Of a stretch of DNA of 37,408 nucleotides, positions 23,651 through 31,878 are shown in pieces. The position numbers were made by a program, and so were the translations under genes. Position 1 is the stretch's first letter. Each line of letters starts with the position of its first letter. Origin of the DNA: Haloferula sp. BvORR071 (lineage in GTDB: Bacteria > Verrucomicrobiota > Verrucomicrobiia > Verrucomicrobiales > Akkermansiaceae); the NCBI RefSeq assembly GCF_000739615.1, contig NZ_BATP01000054.1, positions 1 to 37,408 on the forward strand, in the 5' to 3' direction. The notes beneath the pieces were generated by a model, which searched no databases, was not told the DNA's origin, and saw nothing but the letters and a program-made list of their open reading frames with translations.

Positions 23651-25063
23651 TCATTCCTTCTTCTTCGTCGCCTCCGCCTCGGTCATCGTTTCCGTCGCGA
23701 TCAGCTTCAGCCTGCCATCCCGCAGCAGCATCCTGCTCCCATCCGGCGAGAGCTCCGCCTTGTAGTAGTCACCCGGCTCCTTCGCCAGGTGCAGCGTCGC
23801 CTTCTTCTCCAGCGTCCGCGCATCCAGCTTCACCACCACCGGATCCAGCGTCGGATCCTCCTTCCTCGCGGTGATCGGCGGCACCACCACCGCATAGACA
23901 GCTTCCCGCTCCGGTCCTTCCATGACCTGCGCGACCCTGCCGGGGAATTCACAAGTCACCGGCTCCTCCTTGCTATTCTCCTCCAGCGGCGTCCGCGTCA
24001 GCTTGCGATCGTAGCCCCAGCTCAGCGCCGCGCTGCCACCACCGGTCACCAGCGCGAAACTGGCCGAGAGATCATCGTGCTCCGGCAGCACCACCCGGTA
24101 GCCCGGCCGCCGCAGATCCACGATCCGGGTCTGCCCGCGGCTCGGCCGGATGACCACCCGCGTGCCGCTGCCGATGAAATTCGCACCGATCCCCCAGCTG
24201 CCCTCGATCGGCTCGCCCAGCGCCTGGCCATCCGCCGTGCTCCAGAATTGCAGCGTGCCCACCCCACCGCAGTCCTGCACCTGGTTGATCGTGGCTGCCC
24301 AGCTGCCCCCGCGCTGCAGGGCGAAATACAACCCATCTCCATTCCCCTTCGTGAGCGGCATCGCCGGGCCGTTTTCCCGCCATGCTGCCGTCGCATAGCG
24401 CCGCAGCGTCCCCTTGCCATCCATGATGAAGGCGAGCTTCCCATCCGCGCTGAATTGCGGCGTGATCAATCCCCGCCCATCCTGGTCCACCGTGTGCGGC
24501 ACCACGATCTGCGCAAGCACCTGCCCGCTCTCCACCTTCGTGATCCGGTAGCCGCCCTCCGCCGTTCCAGCCATCACCGTCTCCCCATCCGGGGTGAAGT
24601 AGGCCGGCAGCAGCTCCCAGCCATCCACCAGCGTCTCACGCTTGATCGGCGGCGAGAGCTCCTGCCCCGTCTCCAGATGATACACCACGCTCACCTCCGG
24701 CTTGTCCTGCAGAGTCACCAGCAGCCGCTGCCGCCGCGGATCCAGCACGAATTCCCTCACACCTCTCAGCTCCGCCAGCTTCCCGGCGATCGTCGGCTTC
24801 CCGCTGGAAGTCTCCCATAGGCCGATCCGCCCGTCCGCCAGCGTGGCCAGCACCTGCGACCCCTCCGTCACAAAGCTCGCCTCACCCATCACCCCCGGCG
24901 CCGCCGCATCCTGAAGATCCGGCATGGGTAGCGCCTTCACCTCCTTTGCCTCCACATCCACCGCATGCGCGACCCCCACCGCCATCACCGCAGCGCCGCC
25001 CGCCACCACCCACCGCGACACCCAGACCAACGCCCATGCACCACAACGAAAGTTACGCTTCAT
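23651..25063 (-). CDS. Periplasmic WD40-like beta-propeller protein
   Basis: A 470-residue exported protein. From the ATG at 25063 the N-terminus (MKRNFRCGAWALVWVSRWVV then AGGAAVMAVGVAHA) is a signal peptide. The body is a series of beta-propeller-type repeats with blade-like phrases such as VLATLADGRIGLWETSSGKP, AYFTPDGETVMAGTAEGGYR, PQFSADGKLAFIMDGKGTLR and AELSPDGSRMLLRDGRLKLI. These resemble WD40/PD40 blades, though without strict GH-WD signatures. It is likely a binding scaffold at the cell envelope; ligand unknown. The next gene of the operon is the frameshifted membrane protein. Confidence 0.8.
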   Translation of the reverse strand: MKRNFRCGAWALVWVSRWVVAGGAAVMAVGVAHAVDVEAKEVKALPMPDLQDAAAPGVMGEASFVTEGSQVLATLADGRIGLWETSSGKPTIAGKLAELRGVREFVLDPRRQRLLVTLQDKPEVSVVYHLETGQELSPPIKRETLVDGWELLPAYFTPDGETVMAGTAEGGYRITKVESGQVLAQIVVPHTVDQDGRGLITPQFSADGKLAFIMDGKGTLRRYATAAWRENGPAMPLTKGNGDGLYFALQRGGSWAATINQVQDCGGVGTLQFWSTADGQALGEPIEGSWGIGANFIGSGTRVVIRPSRGQTRIVDLRRPGYRVVLPEHDDLSASFALVTGGGSAALSWGYDRKLTRTPLEENSKEEPVTCEFPGRVAQVMEGPEREAVYAVVVPPITARKEDPTLDPVVVKLDARTLEKKATLHLAKEPGDYYKAELSPDGSRMLLRDGRLKLIATETMTEAEATKKKE

Positions 25064-25156
25064 GACCAGGGGACCACTTGTTCTCCCAGAATACGCAGCC
25101 CCCGCCGCACTTTCCATGAAGAACGCGTGAAATCCCCAGCGAACTTACACTCACCG

Positions 25157-25202
25157 CCCGCCATCAAGAGTAGGTAGTCCCGCCCTCAGGCGGACGCAGC
25201 AC
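25157..25202. repeat. Short dispersed repeat with CCGCC-TCAGGCGG palindrome, copy 1
   Basis: The 46 bases including CAAGAGTAGGTAGTCCCGCC and CTCAGGCGGACGCAGCAC recur with about four changes at 26485-26530. The centre is a palindrome (CCGCC CTCA GGCGG). Both copies are intergenic. It is probably a REP-like sequence. Confidence 0.7.
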
Positions 25203-25303
25203 GGGCAGAGCCGTCTTCGCCCCCAGGCCCCGGGTTCATCCACCCTCCAGACCATCCTTGAGTCCCACCGGGAATCCCACACACTCCGCCAGCCTCGGCA
25301 CCC

Positions 25304-25855
25304 ATGATTCGAAGTAGCATGAAAGGCCTCGCCCTCCGCATCGGATCGATCTTCTGCACGATAATCCTCATCGGCGGCGGCGGGTACCTCGCCGTGGACA
25401 GCATTCGCGCCATTCGTGCCAGTCGCGTTGACCATTCCAATTACACCGTGAACCCGGAGGTCACCCGGCAAGTGATCGCACTCTTCGATAGCCTGGGGAA
25501 CAAGCCGACGGAATTGGTGATGGCCGGCAGCGCCAAGCCCAAGGCCGTGGGCGCCACCGGCATGGGGACTGTCAGCCAGTTCGCGGTGGTGGAGCGCGGG
25601 GACATGCTCGGCCTCCATTGCCTGGAGGATCGTGGCCGCACCGTCATCCGCTTTTCTTTTCTCCACGATGGCTACAGCCCCTTCAGTGCCACCGACCTCA
25701 GCGCCTCGCTCGTGGATGACGAAGCCCTGCGGAAAAGCTTCGGCACCTTCCTCAAGCGCCTCGCGGCCGCCGATCCCAACTGCCGCCGCGCCATCATCCA
25801 GGCTGCATCCGGCGGCAAGGTGCTCAGCGCCGCCGATCTCGAGGCGATGAAGTAA
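25304..25855 (+). CDS. Single-pass exported hypothetical protein
   Basis: A 183-residue protein with an N-terminal signal anchor (MIRSSMKGLALRIGSIFCTI then ILIGGGGYLAV). The extracytoplasmic domain contains VNPEVTRQVIALFDSLGNKP, QFAVVERGDMLGLHCLEDRG and a helical C-terminus (LRKSFGTFLKRLAAADPNCR). I do not recognise the family. The start follows CTCGGCACCC; a Met five codons later is possible. It is 29 bp before the next gene and probably co-transcribed with it. Confidence 0.65.
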   Translation: MIRSSMKGLALRIGSIFCTIILIGGGGYLAVDSIRAIRASRVDHSNYTVNPEVTRQVIALFDSLGNKPTELVMAGSAKPKAVGATGMGTVSQFAVVERGDMLGLHCLEDRGRTVIRFSFLHDGYSPFSATDLSASLVDDEALRKSFGTFLKRLAAADPNCRRAIIQAASGGKVLSAADLEAMK

Positions 25856-25884
25856 GCCGCCTCCAACAATCCCTCCATTCACCC

Positions 25885-26412
25885 ATGCCAGAAAATCATC
25901 CCGACCCATCTTCACTCCGGCACCAGTGGCCCGGCATGATCATCTTCCTGGTGACGATGCTAGGCACCCAACAACTCAGCTTCTCCCTCCGCGAACCGGT
26001 GATGAACTGGCTCGCCTTGCACGATGGCTCTCCCGGACAGGAGCCCCCCTGGTATTTCATCAACCGCGACTTCGCCGAGGGCATCTGCTCCAGCGCCGCC
26101 CTCGCGCTGAGCCTCCTGGTCGCGGCGCTTTCCTGGAGATGGTGGCCGGATATGGCCAAGATGATGACCTGGTTCTCCCTGATCTCAAATGGTGGAAACG
26201 TCGCCAAGGGCTGGGTCATCTACCGCTACTGCCCCGGCCTGGCCGATGGCCAGCGCAGCACCACCCGCTGGCCCAGCTTCGATAGCTATCTGAACGACCC
26301 CTTGATCCACCGCCTCCAGTCCATGGTGCTCTGGGGGACCATGCTGTTCTTCGTGGTCCTTCCGCTGGCTATTGGTCTCATGAGAAAGCGCTGGAACAAG
26401 CAGAAGGCATGA
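25885..26412 (+). CDS. Multi-pass membrane protein, unknown family
   Basis: A 175-residue protein with about four hydrophobic segments (PGMIIFLVTMLGTQQLSF, ICSSAALALSLLVAALSW, a weaker one around MTWFSLISNGGNVAKGWVI, and SMVLWGTMLFFVVLPLAIGL). The loops are polar and the C-terminus is basic (RKRWNKQKA). The start follows CCATTCACCC. No family was recognised. It is downstream of the single-pass gene and likely in the same transcript. Confidence 0.7.
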   Translation: MPENHPDPSSLRHQWPGMIIFLVTMLGTQQLSFSLREPVMNWLALHDGSPGQEPPWYFINRDFAEGICSSAALALSLLVAALSWRWWPDMAKMMTWFSLISNGGNVAKGWVIYRYCPGLADGQRSTTRWPSFDSYLNDPLIHRLQSMVLWGTMLFFVVLPLAIGLMRKRWNKQKA

Positions 26413-26484
26413 AGCGGCGATCCATCCACCTGCGCAGGGCTCTTGCAGGTCGCGCCGTGAATCAAGCGCGACGGTTGCTTAAGG

Positions 26485-26530
26485 CCCGCCGCCAAGGGTA
26501 AGTAGTCCCGCCTTCAGGCGGACGCAGCAC
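26485..26530. repeat. Short dispersed repeat, copy 2
   Basis: This is the second copy of the sequence at 25157-25202, with CAAGGGTAAGTAGTCCCGCC and TTCAGGCGGACGCAGCAC. It has the same orientation, about 1.33 kb away, flanking the two-gene unit 25304-26412. Confidence 0.7.
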
Positions 26531-27035
26531 CAGAAGAGCATTTCTAACCCTGCGGAGCCGGGAGCCCACGAAGCTCCAACCCAAGCAAACCAAGCACCAC
26601 TTGTCTTTCCCCTCCTTGCCTTTCTCCTGCCTCCCTCCTGTTCAAAAACAATCAAAGGAAGGCGCGCACAACTGCCAGTGCTCCGCTTGAAAGACAGGAT
26701 TTGAACAGGAGAAAGGCAAGAGAAAGACAAGGAGGAAGAAGCCCGGCTAAGGGTCCGCTTCCGTGTATTCGCGTATTCCGTCGTTTGCCTCTCCGGCTGT
26801 TCAAATTTCGCGCCCTTTCGCGCCCTTTCGCGGCTAAAAAACCACCACCCCGGCAGCCCACCTCTCCTTCTCCATTCGTCAGATTCGCCCGATTCGTGGT
26901 GCCTCCAACTGTCTTTCTTCCTCCTAGTCCCTCCGTGACCTCTGCGCCTCCAGGGTAGCTACCTCCATCCTTCGAACTTCGATGTCTCTCCTTCCCTCCC
27001 TCTGCTCACGGTGGCGGAGGCAGTTCGATCCCAAG
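26531..27035. other. Gene-free region with intergenic repeat text
   Basis: No gene is seen. The order of words resembles 1640-1905: a GGAGG/GAACAGGAG-type segment (26637-26740), CGTGTATTCGCGTATTCCG, CAAATTTCGCGCCCTTTCGC and a GTCAGATTCGCCCGATTCGT segment. It is probably a decayed repeat. Confidence 0.5.
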
Positions 27036-27620
27036 CTAATCTCCATCCATCGTCGGCAGCTCAGGCTTCAATGGATCGCTGGCATGATAGATCCAGACCA
27101 CCTCGTTTCTCACCTCGTAGAAGATCAGGCCCTCGCGAAGGTGTTGAAGTAGGGCCTCCAGTGTCAGGTTCTCCTCTCTCAGCCGTGGGCCGAGGCGAAG
27201 CCCGGAAATCTCCACCGGCTTCTGCGCGGGATCAGGTTCCACATGGCTCTGATACAATCGAAACTGCACCCCGGGAAACTCGCCCGGATTCTTGTCGTGC
27301 TTCACCGACAGCCTGCCGAGTTCTTCCACGAACTCCGCCACGGAAACGTCTTCCATATCGATCACCGGCACCACGATTTCGCGCAGCTTCTTCTCCGTCG
27401 CTTCCGGTGCCCGCTTCAGCGCCCTGCGGGTGCCGCTCTTCCCGGGCCGCGAGTCTGCCGCCTGCGTCGAGCCGGTCCCATTCTCCGCCGCTGCCTCTTC
27501 CCCGCCGCCAGAGGCCACCGCCACTCCTGTAGGCCGGCTCAAGCTCGCCATCTTGCTACCCGCGATCGCGAGCACGACAATCCCTGCCGCAACCAAGATT
27601 GCACGACCTCTCTCAGCCAT
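27036..27620 (-). CDS. Signal-anchored protein with STN/secretin-N-like domain
   Basis: A 194-residue protein. MAERGRAILVAAGIVVLAIA is a membrane anchor, followed by a low-complexity Gly/Ala/Glu linker and a basic patch (KSGTRRALKRAPEATEKKLR). The C-terminal 110 residues have the plan of STN or secretin N-domains: IVVPVIDMEDVSVAEFVEEL, a conserved-hydrophobic middle (PVEISGLRLGPRLREENLTL) and ALLQHLREGLIFYEVRNEVV ending in WIYH. Such domains occur in secretins and TonB-dependent systems. No partner is present. The ATG at 27620 was chosen because the upstream extension is shadow-like. It is divergent from hrpA. Confidence 0.72.
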   Translation of the reverse strand: MAERGRAILVAAGIVVLAIAGSKMASLSRPTGVAVASGGGEEAAAENGTGSTQAADSRPGKSGTRRALKRAPEATEKKLREIVVPVIDMEDVSVAEFVEELGRLSVKHDKNPGEFPGVQFRLYQSHVEPDPAQKPVEISGLRLGPRLREENLTLEALLQHLREGLIFYEVRNEVVWIYHASDPLKPELPTMDGD

Positions 27621-27794
27621 GTCCCAAACCTGCCAAACGCAGGCAGCCCGGGCAAGCAAGCAGGCGGCTTTCGGTGCCACGCCCCCACCGTTCCCATTCT
27701 TCCTCACACTCCATTCGGCATTCGGAAATTCCGCATTCGAGATTCGGCTTGCGCTTGAGCAGTCCCCAAACCCCCGCTAAGTCCCCGCACGCGC

Positions 27795-30700
27795 ATGCCG
27801 CAGACCCTGCCACCGCTGAACTATCCTGACTCCCTGCCCGTCGTCGGCATGCGGGAGCAGATCGTCGCGGCCATCCGGGAGAATCCCGTCATCGTCGTCG
27901 TCAGCGAGACCGGCTCCGGCAAGACCACCCAGCTCCCGAAGATGGTCGCCGAGGCCCTCGCGGAGACCACCGATGGACGCCGGTTAATCGGCTGCACCCA
28001 GCCGCGCCGCATCGCTGCCGCCAGCGTTTCCAAGCGCGTCGCCGAAGAACTGCGCACACCCCTCGGTGCCTACGTCGGCTACCAGGTCCGCTTTGAGGAC
28101 AAGACCAGCAAGGACACCCGGATCAAGTTCATGACCGATGGTATCCTGCTTGCCGAGACCCAGGGCGATCCGGACCTCCATCGCTACGATGCCCTTATCC
28201 TCGATGAGGCCCACGAGCGCTCGCTCAATATCGACTTCCTGCTCGGCTACCTGAAGCGCCTGTTAGAGCACCGCCGCGACCTCAAGATCATCATCTCCTC
28301 CGCCACCCTCGATGCCGGCTCCTTCGCCGCTTTCTTCGATGGCGCACCCGTGCTGCAAGCCGAGGGCCGCACCTTCGGCGTCGAGGAATACTTCCTCCCG
28401 CCTTACGACGATGAGGAACTCTCCCGCCAGGTCCCCCGCGCCGTCGATTGGCTAACAGAAGTCGATCCCCAAGGCGATGTCCTCGTCTTCCTCCCTGGCG
28501 AGCGCGAGATCCGAGATTGCGCCGATGCGCTCGATGGCCGCGGCTACCGCAATACCGAGATCCTCCCGCTCTTCGCCCGCCTCGGCCTGGGTGACCAGCA
28601 GCGCATCTTCAATCCCGGCCATCGGCGCAGGATCATCCTCGCCACCAACGTCGCGGAGACTTCTCTCACCATTCCCGGCATCGTCAGCGTCGTCGATAGC
28701 GGGCTCGCCCGCGTCAGCCGCTGGAGCCCCGCGCGCGGCGTGCAGCGCCTGCAGATCGAGGAAGTCTCCCAGGCCAGTGCCCGCCAGCGCAAGGGCCGCT
28801 GCGGCCGCGTGCGGGAGGGCGTCTGCGTCCGCCTCTACTCCGAGGAGAATCTCGAAGAGCGCTCCGAATTCACCGATCCCGAGATCCGCCGCAGCTCCCT
28901 CGCCGGCGTGATCCTGCGCATGAAGTCCCTCGGCCTGCCGGACATCGAGGACTTTCCCTTCCTCGATCCCCCGGCGCCGAAGGCGATCTCCGAGGGGTAT
29001 CGTACTTTGCGCGAGGTCGGCGCGCTCGACAAGGACAAGCAGCTCACCGATGCCGGCTGGACCATGGCCCGCATGCCGGTGGACCCGCGCCTCGCCCGCA
29101 TGCTCATCGAGGCGAGCTACGAGAACTGCCTCGCCGAGATCCTGCCGATCGTCTCCGCCCTCGAGTCCGCCGACCCGAAGGAGCGCCCCTCCGAGAAGAC
29201 CAAGGAAGCCGATGCCGCCCATGCCAAGTGGAAGGACGCCGACTCCGACTTCCGCGGGCTTCTGCGCCTCTGGCTCGACCTCCAGCGCTTCCGCGAGGGC
29301 AGGGGATGGAAGCGCAACCAACTGCGCAAGTACTGCGGCGATAACTTCCTGAACTACCGCCGCGCCATGGAGTGGACGAATGTCCACGATGAGCTGCGGG
29401 ACCTCATCCACCGCGAGCTGCGCTGGGAGATCAAGCCGCTCGGTGCCAGCGTGGAAAAGTCCGCCGGCTACGATGCCTTCCACCGCGCCCTGCTCTCCGG
29501 CGTGCCGCGCCAGTTCGGCCTCTACGATAAGGAAGCGCGCGCCTACCGCAGCGCCAGTGGTGGCCACTTCGCCGTCTTCCCCGGCTCCGGGCTCTTCGGC
29601 GGCAAGAAGTGGGACTGGGTCATGGCCATGGAGTTGGTGGATACCACCCGCCTCTGGGCCCGCCGCGTCGCCCGCATCGATCCCGCCTGGGTCGAGAAGG
29701 TCGCGCCGCACCTCTGCGTCCACCGCTATGGCGAGGGCCACTGGGATGAACAGCATGGCGCCGTCTATGCGAAGGAGACCGTCCTCTGCGGCGGCCTGCC
29801 CATCGTCGCCGGCCGCCGCGTCCACTTCGGCCGCATCGATCCCGCCGGCGCCCGCCGCATCTTCGTCCGCGAGGGCCTGCTGCAAGGCGGCGTGAAGGGC
29901 AAGTCCCGCGCCATCGAGCGCATCGCCGCGCTCAAGGAGGAGATTGAGGCGATCGAGCACAAGCTGCGCCGCCCCGGTGGGCTCTGGAGCGAGGAAGCCG
30001 TGCTTGAGTTCTTCGAGAGCCGCCTGCCGCAGGACATGTTCACCGCGAAGGCGTACCACAAGTGGCAGGAGAAAAACGGCGATGCCCTGATCGCTACTAC
30101 GAATGACGTAGTTCTCGAGGATCTCGACGCCCTCGACCTCGAGGGCTACCCGGACAGCCTCGTCCACGCCGATGACGAATACGCGCTCTACTACCGCACC
30201 GCCCCCGGCGAGCGCGATGACGGCGTGACCCTCGGCGTCCACATCGACCAACTGCCGAAGCTCCCCGATTGGCTCCCCGGCTGGGGCGTCCCCGGCGATA
30301 TGCCCTGGCGCGCGGAGTGGATGATCCGCTCCCTGCCGAAGGACCTGCGCCGCGAGTGCCAGCCCGTGGCCGACTGTGCCCGCGGCTTCGCCGATGAATG
30401 GCGCTACCATGAGCCCGATGCACCGCTGGAAGTACGCCTCGCGCAGTATCTCACGAATTTCTCCGGCTACCAGGTCAGCCCGACCAGCTTCGACCTCGAG
30501 CGTCAGCCGGAAGAACTCATCACCAAGGTCTGGATCTGCGATGACGAAGGCCGCGAGCTCGCCTTCGGCAAGGACGTGAAGGCCCTCCAGCGCAAACTCG
30601 GCAAGCTCGTCACCGACCGCTTCGAGGCCGCCGCCAATGCCGATTGGGAGCGCCGCGGCATGAAGGAGTGGACCGAGGGCGAGATCCCCGAAGTCGTCGA

Positions 30701-31466
30701 GACCCCGGCAGGCCCTGCCTATCCCGCCTTGTTAGACGAGGGCTCCAGCGTCGGCGTCAAAGCCTTCTCCAATCCCGCCGAAGCCGCCGAATCCCACCGC
30801 GCCGGGCAAGTTCGCCTGCTCATGCTCGCCCAGCCGGACCAGGTCGCCTACCTCAAGAAGAAGTTCCCCCTCGGCCTCATGGCCAAGGTCGAGCTGCCGC
30901 GCCTCGGCACCCCGCTCGATGACCTCATCGCGCTCAGCGGGGAAGGGGCCCTCGGCTCGAAGCGCTACAGCACCCCGCAGGAATTCGCCGCCGGCGCCAA
31001 GCCCGCCAAGGGCCGCTGGTACGAGGCCGCCAGCATCCTCAGCAAGTCACTCGACCTCACCTTCGAATCCATCGGCCCCGTCCGCCAATGGATCCACGAC
31101 AACGCCAAGGACCGCCACCTCTCCGCCGTCGCCACCGACCTCGAGGAAGAACTCGCCTGGCTCCTCCGCCCCCGCTTCGCCTGGCGCGCCGGCTTCGCCC
31201 GCCTCAAGTCCCACGACCGCTACCTCCGCGGCATCCGCTCCCGCCTCGGCCGCATCGCCAGCCTCCCTCTCATCAAGGACCTCGAGAAAATGGAGCGCGT
31301 CCGCAAATACTGGACTCCTTGGTTCCGCGCCTGGACCGCCAAACCCGAAGACCCCGCCCTCTGGGACTACGGCTGGCTGTTAGAAGAGTATCGCCTCAGC
31401 CTCTTCGCTCCCGACATCCCGCTTGAGATGAAAGTCTCCGAAAAGCGGCTGGGGGAGGGATTCTAA
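27795..31466 (+). CDS. hrpA: ATP-dependent RNA helicase HrpA
   Basis: A 1223-residue DEAH-box RNA helicase, close in length to E. coli HrpA (about 1300). Visible motifs are Walker A SETGSGKTT (37-45), Ia CTQPRRIAA (67-75), DEAH at 137-140, SAT at 169-171, LPGERE in the second RecA-like domain, and the RKGRCGRVREG motif VI. The helicase-associated and OB-fold regions follow, and the last third is the long C-terminal region found in HrpA (DUF3418-type). HrpA rescues stalled or colliding ribosomes. The stop codon TAA lies in a TCTAACA motif copy. The gene also holds TGTTAGA at 28261, 30730 and 31378, each supplying a TTA leucine codon. Confidence 0.96.
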   Translation: MPQTLPPLNYPDSLPVVGMREQIVAAIRENPVIVVVSETGSGKTTQLPKMVAEALAETTDGRRLIGCTQPRRIAAASVSKRVAEELRTPLGAYVGYQVRFEDKTSKDTRIKFMTDGILLAETQGDPDLHRYDALILDEAHERSLNIDFLLGYLKRLLEHRRDLKIIISSATLDAGSFAAFFDGAPVLQAEGRTFGVEEYFLPPYDDEELSRQVPRAVDWLTEVDPQGDVLVFLPGEREIRDCADALDGRGYRNTEILPLFARLGLGDQQRIFNPGHRRRIILATNVAETSLTIPGIVSVVDSGLARVSRWSPARGVQRLQIEEVSQASARQRKGRCGRVREGVCVRLYSEENLEERSEFTDPEIRRSSLAGVILRMKSLGLPDIEDFPFLDPPAPKAISEGYRTLREVGALDKDKQLTDAGWTMARMPVDPRLARMLIEASYENCLAEILPIVSALESADPKERPSEKTKEADAAHAKWKDADSDFRGLLRLWLDLQRFREGRGWKRNQLRKYCGDNFLNYRRAMEWTNVHDELRDLIHRELRWEIKPLGASVEKSAGYDAFHRALLSGVPRQFGLYDKEARAYRSASGGHFAVFPGSGLFGGKKWDWVMAMELVDTTRLWARRVARIDPAWVEKVAPHLCVHRYGEGHWDEQHGAVYAKETVLCGGLPIVAGRRVHFGRIDPAGARRIFVREGLLQGGVKGKSRAIERIAALKEEIEAIEHKLRRPGGLWSEEAVLEFFESRLPQDMFTAKAYHKWQEKNGDALIATTNDVVLEDLDALDLEGYPDSLVHADDEYALYYRTAPGERDDGVTLGVHIDQLPKLPDWLPGWGVPGDMPWRAEWMIRSLPKDLRRECQPVADCARGFADEWRYHEPDAPLEVRLAQYLTNFSGYQVSPTSFDLERQPEELITKVWICDDEGRELAFGKDVKALQRKLGKLVTDRFEAAANADWERRGMKEWTEGEIPEVVETPAGPAYPALLDEGSSVGVKAFSNPAEAAESHRAGQVRLLMLAQPDQVAYLKKKFPLGLMAKVELPRLGTPLDDLIALSGEGALGSKRYSTPQEFAAGAKPAKGRWYEAASILSKSLDLTFESIGPVRQWIHDNAKDRHLSAVATDLEEELAWLLRPRFAWRAGFARLKSHDRYLRGIRSRLGRIASLPLIKDLEKMERVRKYWTPWFRAWTAKPEDPALWDYGWLLEEYRLSLFAPDIPLEMKVSEKRLGEGF

Positions 31467-31878
31467 CAGAGCGTCCTCCTTCAAGTCCGCCCTTGCGGAC
31501 GGCTCTACCTCTGGGACCGCGGCGGCACCTGCCCCGCTTGGACAGTCGAGCGAGCCTACCTTCAAGGCCCGCCTTACGGACCGCCCACTGGGTGCGCCGG
31601 CTTCAGCCGGCCAGAGTCCCCAACTGCCAAGATCACCCTGCGTTCTCTCCCAAGTCCCCTTGGGACCGCGAGGGCTCCTGCCTCGCTTCGCCGGTCGTGC
31701 GAACCCACTCATGTGGCCGCCTTCACGGACACCACTCCAAAAGCCCCAAAGGGGCGACAAGGAGAAAGCCCAGGGTCAGCAAGCAAAGCGCCGCGCAACC
31801 CTGGGTCTAATCCCGTTAACCATAGGCCCCCTGAATGGGGGCAAGGAGGTCGCGGAGGGGAAATCTGCCTGAAGCGAT
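31467..31878. repeat. Gene-free region with palindromic intergenic repeats
   Basis: The segment between hrpA and the convergent amidohydrolase gene has no gene. It holds a series of small hairpins: GTCCGC...GCGGAC (near 31486), GCCGGC...GCCGGC (near 31598), GCCCC/GGGGC (31743-31754), CCCAGGGT (31769-31776) with ACCCTGGG (31798-31805) and GCCCCC/GGGGGC (31826-31842). GGGACCGCG...CTGCC..GCTT occurs twice. The AAGCCCCAAAGGGGCGACAA segment followed by an AGCCCAGGGT hairpin is of a kind common between genes in Planctomycetes and Verrucomicrobia. Confidence 0.6.

Noticed and set aside
23525..24820. 431-codon plus-strand open frame
   Set aside because: His/Arg/Leu-rich shadow opposite the beta-propeller gene, which has a signal peptide and ordered repeats.
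28452..30410. 652-codon minus-strand open frame opposite hrpA
   Set aside because: Composition (Gly/Ala/Val/Glu repeats) and exact overlap with the strongly conserved helicase mark it as an antisense shadow of GC-rich coding sequence.
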